From positions 1 through 7,771 of the forward strand of contig CALFDI010000243.1 in NCBI GenBank assembly GCA_937952875.1: a DNA stretch of 7,771 bases. The letters are read 5' to 3'. The stretch is from an uncultured Verrucomicrobiales bacterium (GTDB lineage Bacteria; Verrucomicrobiota; Verrucomicrobiia; Verrucomicrobiales; Akkermansiaceae). Of this stretch, positions 6,921-7,771 are shown in pieces. The notes beneath the pieces are model-generated. The model made no database searches. It was given only the letters and a program-made list of their open reading frames with translations, and was not told the origin of the DNA. Position 1 is the first letter of the stretch, and every line of letters starts with the position of its first letter. Made by a program: the position numbers and the translations under genes.

Positions 6921-7771
6921 ATGTATCTCGAATCGATTAGTAGCGCCTTTCCCCAGTGGGAATACACACAATTAGAATGCTGGGATGCTATGTTAGATGC
7001 TGGATTGGCTCAGCAGCTGAAACCACGCTCTCTTTCCTTGATGGAAAAAGTGCTCACGGGTGATGGTGGCATCGCGACGCGCCGATTCGCTGTTCCAGAT
7101 ATTCAGCGTGTGTTTTCTCGTGATGCTGAAGACTTGAATAAATCTTTCGAGCTTGCGGGGACGAATGTCGCTACGGATGCATTAGTAAATGCTATGCGGA
7201 AAGCTGGCGTCGATCCGACTGAGTTAGATGCCCTATTTATCTGCACGTGCACAGGGTATCTCTGCCCAGGTCTGACAAGTTATGTGGCTGAAAAGGCCGG
7301 GCTGCGAAGCGATGCATACTTGCAAGATCTCGTCGGACTCGGGTGTGGTGCAGCAGTTCCATTATTACGAGCGGCAGATGGATTTATCGCCCGTCACCCC
7401 GAAGCAAAGGTCGGTGTAGTCGCAGTCGAGATCTGTTCCTCGGCTTTCTTCGTCAGCGATGACCCAGGGGTGTTAATTAGTCTAGCTCTTTTTGGAGACG
7501 GCGCATCGGCTTCTATTTGGTCTGGTCAGAAGGAAGAGGGGAAATGGAAGGTCTCCGGCTTCGATACGATCCATGTTCCTGAGGAGAGGGAAAAGATCCG
7601 CTTCGTGAATAGGGGAGGTAAGCTCTGTAATCAACTCCACCGTTCCGTGCCTGGGTTAGCAGCTGAGGCAGTTAAGAGTCTTTACGACCGAGCTAGTATT
7701 AGCCCAGACCAAGTGATAGCACACACAGGAGGTCGCGATGTGGTGGAGGCACTCGAGGGAGTCTTGCCGTT
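6921..7771 (+). CDS. Type III polyketide synthase (chalcone/stilbene synthase superfamily), 3' end cut by window
   Basis: An open frame of 283 full codons runs off the right edge; family members are about 350-400 residues, so roughly the last fifth to quarter is missing. These homodimeric cytoplasmic enzymes extend a CoA- or ACP-linked starter, often a fatty acyl chain in bacteria, with malonyl-CoA and cyclise it to resorcinols, pyrones or naphthalenes. The nucleophilic cysteine is Cys142 in [10 protein letters not shown], the FGDGASA loop is at 191-197, a gatekeeper-type Phe lies at 176-177, and the catalytic His is His268 in [11 protein letters not shown]. The third triad residue (Asn in a GN-x-S motif) would lie beyond the window. 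The N-terminus [17 protein letters not shown] is a typical family start, supporting the ATG at 6921. No Shine-Dalgarno is seen; seven T residues precede the ATG. With the two upstream enzymes it forms a biosynthetic cassette. Starter choice and product are unknown. Confidence 0.93.
   Translation, partial: MYLESISSAFPQWEYTQLECWDAMLDAGLAQQLKPRSLSLMEKVLTGDGGIATRRFAVPDIQRVFSRDAEDLNKSFELAGTNVATDALVNAMRKAGVDPTELDALFICTCTGYLCPGLTSYVAEKAGLRSDAYLQDLVGLGCGAAVPLLRAADGFIARHPEAKVGVVAVEICSSAFFVSDDPGVLISLALFGDGASASIWSGQKEEGKWKVSGFDTIHVPEEREKIRFVNRGGKLCNQLHRSVPGLAAEAVKSLYDRASISPDQVIAHTGGRDVVEALEGVLP

Noticed and set aside
1..7771. tRNA, rRNA, CRISPR array, insertion sequence, riboswitch or phage attachment site
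   Set aside because: No regularly spaced repeats, transposase motifs, terminal inverted repeats or RNA-gene signatures were seen, and gaps are too short for most of them.

Overview
The window is a densely packed stretch of bacterial chromosome, with every supported gene on the + strand. Two features suggest a Verrucomicrobiota or related PVC-superphylum bacterium. Thioredoxin-like lipoproteins carrying a C-terminal SHD1-like module are typical of Planctomycetota and Verrucomicrobiota, and the methyltransferase/FAD enzyme/type III PKS set belongs to families I associate with those phyla. This is inferred from protein style; no rRNA or marker gene is present to fix the taxon.

Left part (29-3310): four genes for envelope-directed proteins. 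They are a short lipoprotein-like coiled-coil protein, two paralogous membrane-anchored coiled-coil proteins with a small beta-rich module in the middle, and a predicted lipoprotein with a thioredoxin fold that lacks its redox cysteines and ends in an SHD1-like module. The beta modules of the second and third proteins look like the SHD1-like tail of the fourth, so this run may be one envelope-associated system of unknown function. This is the least described part of the window.

Middle (3389-5242): a sodium/alanine (glycine) symporter of the AGCS family. It has a cleavable-looking signal peptide and an unusual soluble insertion of about 118 residues in a loop predicted to face the periplasm.

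Right part (5276-7771, running off the edge): a compact biosynthetic cassette of a class I SAM methyltransferase, an FAD-dependent oxidoreductase of the geranylgeranyl-reductase-like/hydroxylase type, and a type III polyketide synthase cut by the window end. The methyltransferase and oxidoreductase genes overlap by 4 bases, with a TTG start behind a strong Shine-Dalgarno. The PKS begins 14 bases after the oxidoreductase. The logic matches a pathway that makes an alkylresorcinol- or pyrone-type lipid, O-methylates it and oxidises it, possibly to a quinone. The product itself cannot be read from the sequence.

Most genes lack an obvious Shine-Dalgarno. No tRNA, rRNA, CRISPR array, insertion sequence or attachment site was seen, and no intergenic gap exceeds about 80 bases.
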